6,328 nt of DNA from Planctomycetota bacterium (lineage in GTDB: Bacteria > Planctomycetota > UBA8108): positions 1 through 6,328 of the forward strand of contig JAKUSY010000186.1 of assembly GCA_022451445.1 (NCBI GenBank), written 5' to 3'. Below, in pieces: positions 1-6,293 of this stretch. Below the pieces are notes generated by a model, which had not been told where the DNA came from, made no database searches, and was given only the letters and a program-made list of their open reading frames with translations. Positions within the stretch are counted from its first letter, which is position 1, and each line of letters opens with the position of its first letter. The translations under genes and the position numbers were made by a program.

Positions 1-2
1 GA

Positions 3-503
3 AACTCGACCTTCGTAGCCGAAGAAATCATCATCGTCGGCAATGTGGTGCTCTTCGGAGCCACCGGCGGCGAGGCCTTCTTCCGGGGCTGCGCCGCTGA
101 ACGGTTCTGCGTACGCAACTCCGGGGCCCACACGGTGATCGAGGGAATAGGAGATCATGGCTGCGAGTACATGACCGGCGGCCGGGTCGTCATCCTCGGC
201 TCGATCGGGAGAAACTTCGCCGCCGGCATGAGCGGAGGCGTCGCCTATGTGCTCGACCGCAACGACGAACTCATCACACGCTGCAACCTCGGGATGGTCG
301 TCCTTGAAAAGGTCGAGGCGCCCGAGGACATCACCGAGCTGAAAGACCTGATCGGAAAACACCGCGAGCTCACAGGGTCCACTGTCGGCTCACGGGTCCT
401 CGACACATGGGAAGACACGCTCCCGAGGTTCGTCAAGGTCATGCCCGTTGACTACAAGAGGGTGCTGGAAGAGGAAAGGGTGAAGGCCGGAGCTGGAGCC
501 TGA
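3..503 (+). CDS. gltB: Glutamate synthase large subunit, C-terminal part (5' end outside window)
   Basis: This is the last 166 codons of the large (alpha) subunit of NADPH-dependent glutamate synthase, a cytoplasmic enzyme. The full enzyme transfers the glutamine amide to 2-oxoglutarate to give glutamate. The frame is open from base 3 to the TGA at 501-503, so the GTG at 45 is internal and not a start. The visible part is the glycine-rich beta-helix domain (GXGXG type). It shows FGATGGEAFFRG, ERFCVRNSGA, GDHGCEYMTGG and GRNFAAGMSGG in the usual order. After it comes the family's typical tail, with a segment ending in LPRFVKVMPVDYKRVL. The amidotransferase, FMN-binding and 3Fe-4S regions would lie upstream of the window. 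The family is normally about 1,500 residues, so roughly a tenth is seen here. gltD follows after 25 bases on the same strand, the usual gltBD operon order. Identification is firm; only the 5' extent is unknown. Confidence 0.96.
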   Translation, partial: NSTFVAEEIIIVGNVVLFGATGGEAFFRGCAAERFCVRNSGAHTVIEGIGDHGCEYMTGGRVVILGSIGRNFAAGMSGGVAYVLDRNDELITRCNLGMVVLEKVEAPEDITELKDLIGKHRELTGSTVGSRVLDTWEDTLPRFVKVMPVDYKRVLEEERVKAGAGA

Positions 504-528
504 CCTGCGGCTGGAATGGAAACCTGAG

Positions 529-1992
529 ATGGGAAAAGTAACGGGATTCAAGGAATTCGATCGAGAGTCGGTGCCCTACACCGATCCCGAGGAACGCGTC
601 AAGAACTACGATGAGTTCCTGGCCGATGTGCCGGAGGCGCACCTGACGACCCAGGGCGCCAGGTGCATGGACTGCGGAGTGCCTTTCTGCCAGTCGGCTA
701 CCGGCTGCCCTGTCGACAACCTGATCCCGGAATGGAACGACCTGGTCTACCAGGGGCGCTGGAGGGAGGCCCTCGAGAGGCTTCACAAGACCAACAATTT
801 CCCCGAGTTCACCGGCAGGGTCTGCCCCGCGCCCTGTGAAGGCGCCTGCGTTCTCGGTATCACAGATCCCCCTGTCACCATCAAGAACATCGAGAACGCC
901 ATCGTTGATCGGGGCTTCGCCGAGGGCTGGATCAAGGCCGCGCCACCCGCCGAAAGATCCGGAAAGAAGGTCGCCGTGATCGGGTCGGGGCCGGCTGGAC
1001 TCGCCTGCGCCGCCCAGCTCAATAAGGCGGGACACCTGGTGACGGTATATGAGAGAGCGAACCGTATCGGGGGTCTCCTCATGTACGGCATCCCCAACAT
1101 GAAACTCGATAAGGACACGGTCGACCGCCGGGTGAACCTGCTCCGCGAGGAGGGGATCGAGTTCGTGACCGACGCGCATGTCGGAGTAAACCTCGATATC
1201 CAGGAATTGCGCGACGCCAACGATGCCATCGCGCTCTGCTGCGGAGCCACCTCGCCCCGCGATCTGCCCATACCCGGCCGTGAGCTTGACGGTATCCATT
1301 TCGCCATGGAATTCCTGACCCTGAACACCAACAGCCTCCTGGATTCAAATCTCGAAGATGGCAACTTCATCAGCGCCCGGGACAAGGACGTGATCGTCAT
1401 CGGCGGCGGCGACACCGGGACGGACTGCATCGGCACCTCGATGCGTCATGGTTGCTCCAGCCTGGTGAACTTCGAGCTTCTGCCCAGGCCGCCCGACAGC
1501 CGCGGACCGGACAACCCCTGGCCCCAATGGCCCAGGATCTTCAGGGTCGACTACGGACACGTCGAGGTCGCGGCAAAATTCGGCGACGACCCCAGGGAGT
1601 ACAGTATCCTCAGCAAAGAGTTCATCGCCGGCACTGACGGACAGGTCAGGGGCATCCGAACCGTCCAGGTCGAGTGGAATAAAGACGACTCGGGACGTTT
1701 CCAGATGGCCGAGGTCCCCGGCAGCGAGAAAAAATTCAAGGCGGACCTCGTGCTCCTTGCCATGGGCTTTCTCGGCCCCGAGGACACCATCGTCGGCAAG
1801 CTCGGCCTGGAAACCGATGAGCGCAGCAATTTCAAAGCTGATTACGGCAGCTACGCCACCAGTATCGAGGGTGTCTTCGCCGCCGGCGACTGCCGCAGAG
1901 GCCAATCCCTGGTTGTCTGGGCGATCAACGAAGGCCGCGAGGCCGCCAGGGAGGTGGACCGCTACCTCGTCGGCTCAACCTCCCTTCCCTGA
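529..1992 (+). CDS. gltD: Glutamate synthase small subunit (NADPH, FAD, 4Fe-4S)
   Basis: This 487-residue protein is the beta subunit of glutamate synthase. It oxidises NADPH and passes electrons through FAD and 4Fe-4S clusters to the large subunit. The N-terminal part holds the ferredoxin-like cysteines: C46, C49, C54 and C60 (in RCMDCGVPFC...GC), then C99, C103 and C107 (in GRVCPAPCEGAC). The segment NNFPEFTGRVCPAPCE is diagnostic. The first Rossmann motif, VIGSGPAGLA (150-159), binds FAD. The second, VIGGGDTGTDC (290-300), binds NADPH. A closing FAD motif, GVFAAGDCRRGQSLVVWAI, lies at 448-466. Length is normal for the family (about 470-490). The ATG at 529 gives the conserved start MGKVTGF; a weak purine-rich stretch (GGAAA, 518-522) lies just upstream. 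The TGA stop lies 5 bases from the stop of the convergent SDR gene. Related GltD-like proteins serve other oxidoreductases, but the adjacent gltB makes glutamate synthase the clear call. Confidence 0.97.
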   Translation: MGKVTGFKEFDRESVPYTDPEERVKNYDEFLADVPEAHLTTQGARCMDCGVPFCQSATGCPVDNLIPEWNDLVYQGRWREALERLHKTNNFPEFTGRVCPAPCEGACVLGITDPPVTIKNIENAIVDRGFAEGWIKAAPPAERSGKKVAVIGSGPAGLACAAQLNKAGHLVTVYERANRIGGLLMYGIPNMKLDKDTVDRRVNLLREEGIEFVTDAHVGVNLDIQELRDANDAIALCCGATSPRDLPIPGRELDGIHFAMEFLTLNTNSLLDSNLEDGNFISARDKDVIVIGGGDTGTDCIGTSMRHGCSSLVNFELLPRPPDSRGPDNPWPQWPRIFRVDYGHVEVAAKFGDDPREYSILSKEFIAGTDGQVRGIRTVQVEWNKDDSGRFQMAEVPGSEKKFKADLVLLAMGFLGPEDTIVGKLGLETDERSNFKADYGSYATSIEGVFAAGDCRRGQSLVVWAINEGREAAREVDRYLVGSTSLP

Positions 1993-2003
1993 TCCCCTCA
2001 GGG
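1987..2003. terminator. Hairpin across two convergent stop codons (possible bidirectional terminator)
   Basis: CCCTGA (1987-1992) and TCAGGG (1998-2003) form a perfect 6-bp stem with a 5-base loop, TCCCC. The TGA of gltD is in the left arm and the reverse-complement stop of the SDR gene is in the right arm, so the stem reads the same from both directions. Two more inverted repeats lie beside it: AGGGAGGT (1948-1955) with ACCTCCCT (1978-1985), and GGGCC (2001-2005) with GGCCC (2012-2016). No T-run follows on either strand, so this is not a canonical intrinsic terminator. It could slow polymerase or protect transcript ends, or it could be chance in GC-rich DNA. Confidence 0.3.
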
Positions 2004-2963
2004 CCCGAGCAGGCCCCGCTCTCTGAGCTCTTCAAATCCTCGGATCGTAGCCCGGATCCCCTCCTCTATCGGCGTATGAGGAACCTCTCCGAGGAGCCTC
2101 TCCAGCCCGTCCTCACGGAAATCCCAGGCCACGGGTACGGGCTCCCCGTCACACCCCAGGCGCCCCGCCGCGGCGGGAACCTCATCTTCAATAATGTCGA
2201 GAAATTCACGGACATCGTGGTTCTCCCCGGGATTGTTCAAGGCCAGGGCTCCCTCGCTGTGATTTCTCGAGACCCCGATAAAGTCATCGGCGATGTCCTG
2301 AATGTAATTGAAACCCGTCACACCGGTAAATGGCACGATGAATTCTTCTCCCAATACGGCAGCGCGGATCGCCTTGGTCGGACCGCTGGTGATACCAACC
2401 TCCCTGCCCACGCCGTAGACCGTAAGGGGACGAAGCCCCACACTGGCGATGCCGTGTTCCTGCCAGTAGAGCCGGGCATTCCCCTCATTGCATAATTTAA
2501 CGACTCCGTAGTGGGTTCTCGGGGCGTGGGTGACGCTGTCCCCTATCTTTCCGTCGTAGTCTTCCTGGGGACCGGCCACCGCGGCGCTCGAAGCATAGGC
2601 TACGCAGGACCCTTCGCCGGCCTGCCTGCGAGCGGCCTCGAAAACATTGAGGGTCCCCGTCACGTTGACCCGGGCGCCGAGAACCGGGTCATCCCTGCAG
2701 GTTGGCACCTGGAGACCCGCGAGATGGATGATCTTCTCAGGACAGACCTCCTCGACGAGGCCCCGCACAAAGGCCCCATCGCCCACATCGCCGAACCTGA
2801 GGTCCAGGGAGCCGAGCGCGGCGGGGTCCAGGACCTGCCTGAGGATGGAATCATCCGGCTGGAGATCACTCAGAACGAAAGAGGCGCCCTCTTCAAGCAA
2901 TCTTCGGGCGATCCAGGCTCCGAAAAAACCCTGGCCGCCGGTGATCAGGTACTCGGCCGCCAT
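1998..2963 (-). CDS. NAD-dependent epimerase/dehydratase family protein (extended SDR), substrate unknown
   Basis: This 321-residue cytoplasmic protein belongs to the extended short-chain dehydrogenase/reductase family, which includes nucleotide-sugar epimerases and sugar or sugar-acid dehydrogenases. The N-terminal Rossmann motif TGGQGFFG (8-15) and an acidic residue after the second strand (D33) suggest NAD rather than NADP. HLAG (80-83) is the usual cofactor-contact motif. The active-site residues are S125 or S126 (in YASSAAV), Y152 and K156 (YGVVK). RPLTVYG (178-184) begins the C-terminal substrate domain. Length is normal. The start ATG overlaps the xylA stop as TGATG and has no clear Shine-Dalgarno of its own, so translation is probably coupled to xylA. 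That context suggests a role in pentose or related sugar metabolism, for example as a sugar or sugar-acid dehydrogenase, but this is inference. The sequence does not point to one substrate, so no gene symbol is given. Confidence 0.88.
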   Translation of the reverse strand: MAAEYLITGGQGFFGAWIARRLLEEGASFVLSDLQPDDSILRQVLDPAALGSLDLRFGDVGDGAFVRGLVEEVCPEKIIHLAGLQVPTCRDDPVLGARVNVTGTLNVFEAARRQAGEGSCVAYASSAAVAGPQEDYDGKIGDSVTHAPRTHYGVVKLCNEGNARLYWQEHGIASVGLRPLTVYGVGREVGITSGPTKAIRAAVLGEEFIVPFTGVTGFNYIQDIADDFIGVSRNHSEGALALNNPGENHDVREFLDIIEDEVPAAAGRLGCDGEPVPVAWDFREDGLERLLGEVPHTPIEEGIRATIRGFEELRERGLLGP

Positions 2964-4273
2964 CAGAGATAGGTATTGATGAGATTCTCGAGCATCTCCT
3001 GGCGCCCGCTCACGTTGGGCTCAACATCTCCCTTCTCGAGCATGTACTCTTCAAGGGAGGCGAAGGACGTCTCGCCACCTTCAATCCGAGCTCCGACACC
3101 GGAATCCCAACTGGAATACCGATCTTTCACAAACCCATCGAGGATCCCTTCGTCCCGGATGGCCGAGGCGATCTTCAGGCCGCGCGCGAACGCATCCATG
3201 CCGCCAATGTGGGCATAAAAGAGATCTACCGGCTCAAAGCTCTCGCGGCGGACCTTCGCGTCGAAATTGATTCCGCCGGGCTCGAGCCCTCCGTATTTGA
3301 GGATCGAGAGCATGCAGCGGGTCGTGAGATAGATGTCGGTGGGGAACTGGTCGGTGTCCCAGCCCAGCAGGAGGTCCCCGGTGTTCGCGTCGATCGAGCC
3401 CAGGAAGCCCTGGCTCCCCGCGTACTCCAGCTCGTGCTCCATCGTGTGGCCGGCCAGGGTGGCGTGGTTGGTCTCGATGTTGAGCTTGATGTGATCCTCG
3501 AGCCCGTAGCTGCGGATGAAGTTGATGCAATTGGCCGAATCAAAATCATACTGGTGCTTCGTAGGCTCCTTGGGCTTGGGCTCAAAGAGGAACTGGCCGT
3601 CGAACCCGATCTCTCTGGCATAATCCACTGCCAGGTGCATGAACTTCGCCAGGTGATCGACCTCGCGCTTGAGATCGGTATTGTAGAGGTTCTGATAGCC
3701 TTCCCGGCCGCCCCAGAAGACGTAGTTGTCCCCACCAAGCTCCTTGGTAACCTCGATCGCCTTCTTCACCTGGGCGCTGGCGTAGGCGAAGGCATCCGCA
3801 TTGCAGCTGGTCGCAGCCCCATGCACATAGCGCGGATTGCTGAAGAGGTTGGCCGTTCCCCACAGCAGCTTGATGCCGGTGCGCTCCTGCTCCGCCTTCA
3901 GCAGGGCGACCACCTCGTCGAGGTTAGAGTTCGACTCGGCAAGCGTGGCGCCCTCGGGGGCGACATCCCTGTCGTGGAAACAGTAGAACTCCACCCCGAG
4001 CTTCTCCATGAACTCGAAGGCGACCCGGGCCCGGTTGAGCGCGTTTTCGACCGAATCCGTCTCGGCCTCCCACGGACGAATTGCCGTGCCGACTCCAAAA
4101 GGATCAGCGCCCGCGCCGCGCATCGTATGCCAATAGGCCACGCTGAAGCGCAGATGCTCACTCATCTTCTTCCCCTCCACGACCTCATCCGGATTGTAGT
4201 GCCGGAAGGCGAGGAGATTTTTCGAATCGGGGCCTTCGTAGACGACCTTTTCGACTTCAGGAAATGCTGACAT
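2963..4273 (-). CDS. xylA: Xylose isomerase
   Basis: XylA interconverts D-xylose and D-xylulose in the cytoplasm, the first step of the isomerase route of xylose use. The 436-residue length fits the longer class II enzymes such as the 440-residue E. coli protein, and key residues match it with an offset of one. Catalytic H100 and D103 lie in CFHDRD. Metal ligands are E231 (FLFEPKPKEP), E267 and H270 (NIETNHATLAGHTMEHE), D295 (SIDAN), D306 and D308 (GWDTDQFPTD) and D338 (NFDAK). VFWGGREGY (185-193) is also diagnostic. No key residue is missing. The ATG at 4273 is preceded by AAGAGAG (4287-4281) with a 7-base spacer, a fair ribosome-binding site that supports this start. The stop overlaps the SDR start by one base. 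No xylulokinase or xylose transporter is in the window, so they must be elsewhere if the pathway is complete. A 135-base spacer separates it from the DUF1501 gene upstream. Confidence 0.97.
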   Translation of the reverse strand: MSAFPEVEKVVYEGPDSKNLLAFRHYNPDEVVEGKKMSEHLRFSVAYWHTMRGAGADPFGVGTAIRPWEAETDSVENALNRARVAFEFMEKLGVEFYCFHDRDVAPEGATLAESNSNLDEVVALLKAEQERTGIKLLWGTANLFSNPRYVHGAATSCNADAFAYASAQVKKAIEVTKELGGDNYVFWGGREGYQNLYNTDLKREVDHLAKFMHLAVDYAREIGFDGQFLFEPKPKEPTKHQYDFDSANCINFIRSYGLEDHIKLNIETNHATLAGHTMEHELEYAGSQGFLGSIDANTGDLLLGWDTDQFPTDIYLTTRCMLSILKYGGLEPGGINFDAKVRRESFEPVDLFYAHIGGMDAFARGLKIASAIRDEGILDGFVKDRYSSWDSGVGARIEGGETSFASLEEYMLEKGDVEPNVSGRQEMLENLINTYL

Positions 4274-4279
4274 GGTATC

Positions 4280-4313
4280 GCTCTCTTACTGGTTGATTGC
4301 TGAAAACGAGAGC
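4280..4313 (-). promoter_or_regulatory. Inverted repeat overlapping the xylA ribosome-binding site
   Basis: On the minus strand GCTCTC (4313-4308) and GAGAGC (4285-4280) are perfect 6-base inverted arms separated by 22 bases. The second arm overlaps the xylA Shine-Dalgarno (AAGAGAG, 4287-4281). As RNA the two arms could pair and hide the ribosome-binding site; as DNA they could be a half-site pair for a repressor. The loop is long and the stem short, so chance is a real alternative. Confidence 0.25.
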
Positions 4314-4318
4314 CTCAC

Positions 4319-4347
4319 ATATTGCCAGAAGCGCCGGCGGCGGGCAA
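4319..4347 (-). promoter_or_regulatory. Weak promoter candidate for xylA
   Basis: On the minus strand TTGCCC (4347-4342, 4 of 6 matches to the -35 consensus) is followed after 17 bases by CAATAT (4324-4319, 3 of 6 matches to the -10 consensus). This would place a transcription start about 35-40 bases before the xylA ATG. The spacing is ideal but the boxes are poor, and this phylum's promoters are not well defined. The 135-base gap before xylA, far longer than the 31 bases between the two genes upstream, is what makes a separate promoter plausible. Confidence 0.22.
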
Positions 4348-4403
4348 GTGGCAGCAGGGGGGCCCGCGGAAGGCCGGGCACACTCCCCCGCCTTCGCCGC
4401 CAC
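4348..4403 (-). terminator. GC-rich self-complementary segment after the DUF1501 gene
   Basis: Just past the DUF1501 stop, the minus-strand transcript can pair GUGGCGGC (4403-4396) with GCUGCCAC (4355-4348), eight pairs including one G-U. The adjoining GAAGGC (4395-4390) can pair with GCCUUC (4374-4369), leaving a 13-base bulge on one side. An alternative fold pairs the G-run at 4389-4385 with the C-run at 4361-4356. The G-U pair would be an A-C mismatch on the other strand, which favours the minus-strand RNA. No U-tract follows, so it could be a non-canonical terminator, an attenuator or a 3'-end stabiliser. Confidence 0.3.
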
Positions 4404-4408
4404 AGAGC

Positions 4409-5797
4409 TCAGGCGACGATGTCGTGAAGCACCTTGCCGTGCACATCCGTCAACCGCATGTCACGGCCACTGAAGCGGTAGGTCAGCCGCTTGTGATCCA
4501 TGCCCATGAGATGGAGCATCGTGGCGTGGAGATCGTGGAGATCGCATTTGTCCTCGATCGCCCTGTAGCCGTAATCATCCGTCGCCCCGTAGATCGTGCC
4601 TCCCCTGGCTCCTCCCCCGCAAAGAAAGAGCGAGAACCCGAAGGGGCTGTGCTCCCGTCCGTTGCTGCCCTGGGCGAAGGGAGTCCTGCCAAACTCGCCG
4701 GTGAATACGATCAACGTTGAATCCAGCAATCCCCGCTCCTTGAGATCCTTGATCAACCCGGCTATGGGTTGGTCGACGGCACGGGCATTGTCTCCATGGT
4801 TCTTCTTGATATTGCCGTGGGCGTCCCAGCGGTCATTGCCGGAAATCCGCGGGCAGGTCAGCTCGATGAAGCGCACCCCCCTCTGGACCATGCGCCTGCC
4901 GAACAGGCACTGATCGAGTCCGTAGAGATCCCTGGTCTTCTTGTCCTCCCCCTTGATATCCACCAGGTCAGGAACCGCCGCCTGCATGCGAAAGGCCATC
5001 TCGTAGTTGGCGATGGCCGACTCCAGCTTGTCGACACGCCCCATCCTTTCGAGGCCGCCGGTATCGAGCTTCTTCATCAGGGATATCTTCGACTTCTGGA
5101 TGCCATCGCTGGCCTCCCGCCTCTGAATATTGGCGAGCGGCTTCTTGCCTGCCTTGAAGATCGAGCCCTGGTAGGTGGCGGGAAGAAACCCACTGTTGAA
5201 GTTGTCCATGCCGCCGGAGGGAATCAATCCTCCGTTGAGGACGACGTAGCCGGGCAGGTCCTGGCATTCACTGCCCAGGCCGTAGGTCGCCCAGGCCCCC
5301 ATGCTCGGCCTGCCCTGCACCCCGAAGCCGGTATGCAGGAAGAAATTCGCGGTATTGTGCTCCGAGAAGGGAGCCGTCATCGATCGGATCAGGGCGAGAT
5401 CATCGGCACAGCCGGCGATATGAGGAAAGAGGTCGCTGACATCCATTCCACACTTCCCGTATTTCTTGAATCCCCAATGCGTGCGATAGACGGTGCCGAT
5501 GTTGTTGAACTGGGTCGGCTCCATCTTGGGACTGAAGGGCTTGCCGTGCTCCTTGTTGAGACGGGGCTTGGGATCGAAGCTGTCGACCTGGGAAACGCCC
5601 CCATCCATGTAGAGAAAGATGATGCTCTTCGCCTTGCCCTTGAAGTGAGTCGGCCTGGGAGCGAGCGGCCCCTTCACCTCCGCGGCGGTCTCCTCCGCAA
5701 GCAATACGTTCAGCGCGAGAGCGCCAAATCCCACGGAGCTGTTCCTGAGCATCTGGCGTCGGCTCAACGGTCTCTCGAAATATCTCCGGCAATGCAT
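4409..5797 (-). CDS. DUF1501 domain-containing protein (sulfatase/alkaline-phosphatase-like fold, Tat leader)
   Basis: This 462-residue protein has the hallmarks of the DUF1501 family, which is expanded in Planctomycetota and Verrucomicrobiota and related to the alkaline phosphatase/sulfatase superfamily. Its biochemical role is not established. The N-terminus carries a twin-arginine motif, SRRQMLR (12-18), then a hydrophobic stretch (about 21-34) ending near an alanine-rich cleavage region, so export by the Tat pathway is likely. Family motifs appear in order: FLYMDGGVSQVDSFDPKP (61-78), FSEHNTANFF (144-153), GVRFIEL (307-313), WDAHGNI (324-330), FTGEFGRTPF (365-374), REHSP (381-385) and DLHDLHATMLHLMG (419-432). 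Candidate metal-binding residues by analogy with the superfamily are D65, D325, H327, E368, H383, H421 and H424. Length is normal. The ATG at 5797 is preceded by AGGA (5811-5808) at 10 bases. It follows the DUF1553 gene by 31 bases, the usual arrangement for this pair. It may act with that partner at the cell surface or in the periplasm. Confidence 0.93.
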   Translation of the reverse strand: MHCRRYFERPLSRRQMLRNSSVGFGALALNVLLAEETAAEVKGPLAPRPTHFKGKAKSIIFLYMDGGVSQVDSFDPKPRLNKEHGKPFSPKMEPTQFNNIGTVYRTHWGFKKYGKCGMDVSDLFPHIAGCADDLALIRSMTAPFSEHNTANFFLHTGFGVQGRPSMGAWATYGLGSECQDLPGYVVLNGGLIPSGGMDNFNSGFLPATYQGSIFKAGKKPLANIQRREASDGIQKSKISLMKKLDTGGLERMGRVDKLESAIANYEMAFRMQAAVPDLVDIKGEDKKTRDLYGLDQCLFGRRMVQRGVRFIELTCPRISGNDRWDAHGNIKKNHGDNARAVDQPIAGLIKDLKERGLLDSTLIVFTGEFGRTPFAQGSNGREHSPFGFSLFLCGGGARGGTIYGATDDYGYRAIEDKCDLHDLHATMLHLMGMDHKRLTYRFSGRDMRLTDVHGKVLHDIVA

Positions 5798-5828
5798 TTT
5801 CTGTCAATCCTGGATGATAAGCGGGTCC

Positions 5829-6293
5829 CTAATTGATAAAGATAAACTCTTTGACGTTCATCAACGTATGCAAAAGATCGTCCCAGGCGCGCTGGCGGGG
5901 GACCTTGTCGTACAGCCTGGCCTGCGAGGCCAGGAATTCGACCGCCACCGCGATCTCCTCAGCCCTGGCGGGACGCTGAAACGCCTCGTGATAGGCCTGC
6001 TGCAGAAGCTCCTCATCGCTTTTACCCTGCTGGGCAAGGAGCCTCTTGCTCCAGATACCCACCTGCTGATGGATGAAGGGGTCGTTGAGCATGATCAAGG
6101 CCTGGGCCGGCGAGTTTGACAGCACCCTCTTACCCATCGTCATGAACGGGATCGGCCGGTCAAAAGCCAGCAGCATGGAGGGAAGATGGTTGCGCCTCAC
6201 CTCGGTATAAATGCTTCTGCGGCCGTTGCCATCGATGGGGCCGCTGCCTCCGGGACTCCTGTTTCCCCACATCAACTCCGTAATATGAAACAT
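5829..6293 (-). CDS. DUF1553 (PSD1-type) protein, C-terminal region; upstream in-frame stop
   Basis: The 154 residues from the ATG at 6293 match the C-terminal DUF1553 region of large planctomycete-type secreted proteins, which often carry DUF1549 and cytochrome c-like (PSCyt1) domains further upstream and are usually 700 residues or more. Diagnostic segments are SGPIDGNGRRSIYTEVRRN (17-35), LLAFDRPIPF (41-50), SPAQALIMLNDPF (61-73) and the ending LMNVKEFIFIN. The function of the family is not established. Reading upstream in the same frame, TAA lies at 6302-6300, yet the codons before it encode LLVRRLYG and those after encode GVMFHITELM, which together resemble the continuous family pattern ...LYG-x-x-V-x-x-H-x-T-E-x-M. 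The stop therefore seems to interrupt an otherwise intact frame. Either the gene is a pseudogene or there is a sequence error; a genuine short protein starting at 6293 is less likely because it would lack most of the conserved region. The stop codon is TAG, the only one of the six genes here not ending in TGA. Confidence 0.82.
   Translation of the reverse strand: MFHITELMWGNRSPGGSGPIDGNGRRSIYTEVRRNHLPSMLLAFDRPIPFMTMGKRVLSNSPAQALIMLNDPFIHQQVGIWSKRLLAQQGKSDEELLQQAYHEAFQRPARAEEIAVAVEFLASQARLYDKVPRQRAWDDLLHTLMNVKEFIFIN

Noticed and set aside
45..47. GTG at 45 as the start of a short gene
   Set aside because: The frame is open to the left edge and residues before it (NSTFVAEEIIIVGN) continue the glutamate synthase pattern, so it is an internal valine codon.
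439..1299. A 286-codon minus-strand open frame opposite the end of gltB and start of gltD
   Set aside because: It crosses two clearly conserved genes and shows no family motif; it is a shadow frame.
2076..2972. Plus-strand open frames of 110-153 codons opposite the SDR gene
   Set aside because: The minus strand carries the Rossmann and YxxxK motifs of a full-length SDR. The plus-strand frames lack any recognisable motif.
3209..4270. A 353-codon open frame on the plus strand opposite xylA
   Set aside because: xylA on the other strand has every catalytic and metal-binding residue. The antisense frame shows no recognisable motif and is a by-product of GC-rich codon use.
4769..5836. A 355-codon open frame on the plus strand opposite the DUF1501 gene
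   Set aside because: The minus strand encodes a full DUF1501 protein with a Tat leader and ribosome-binding site. The antisense translation has no recognisable domain.
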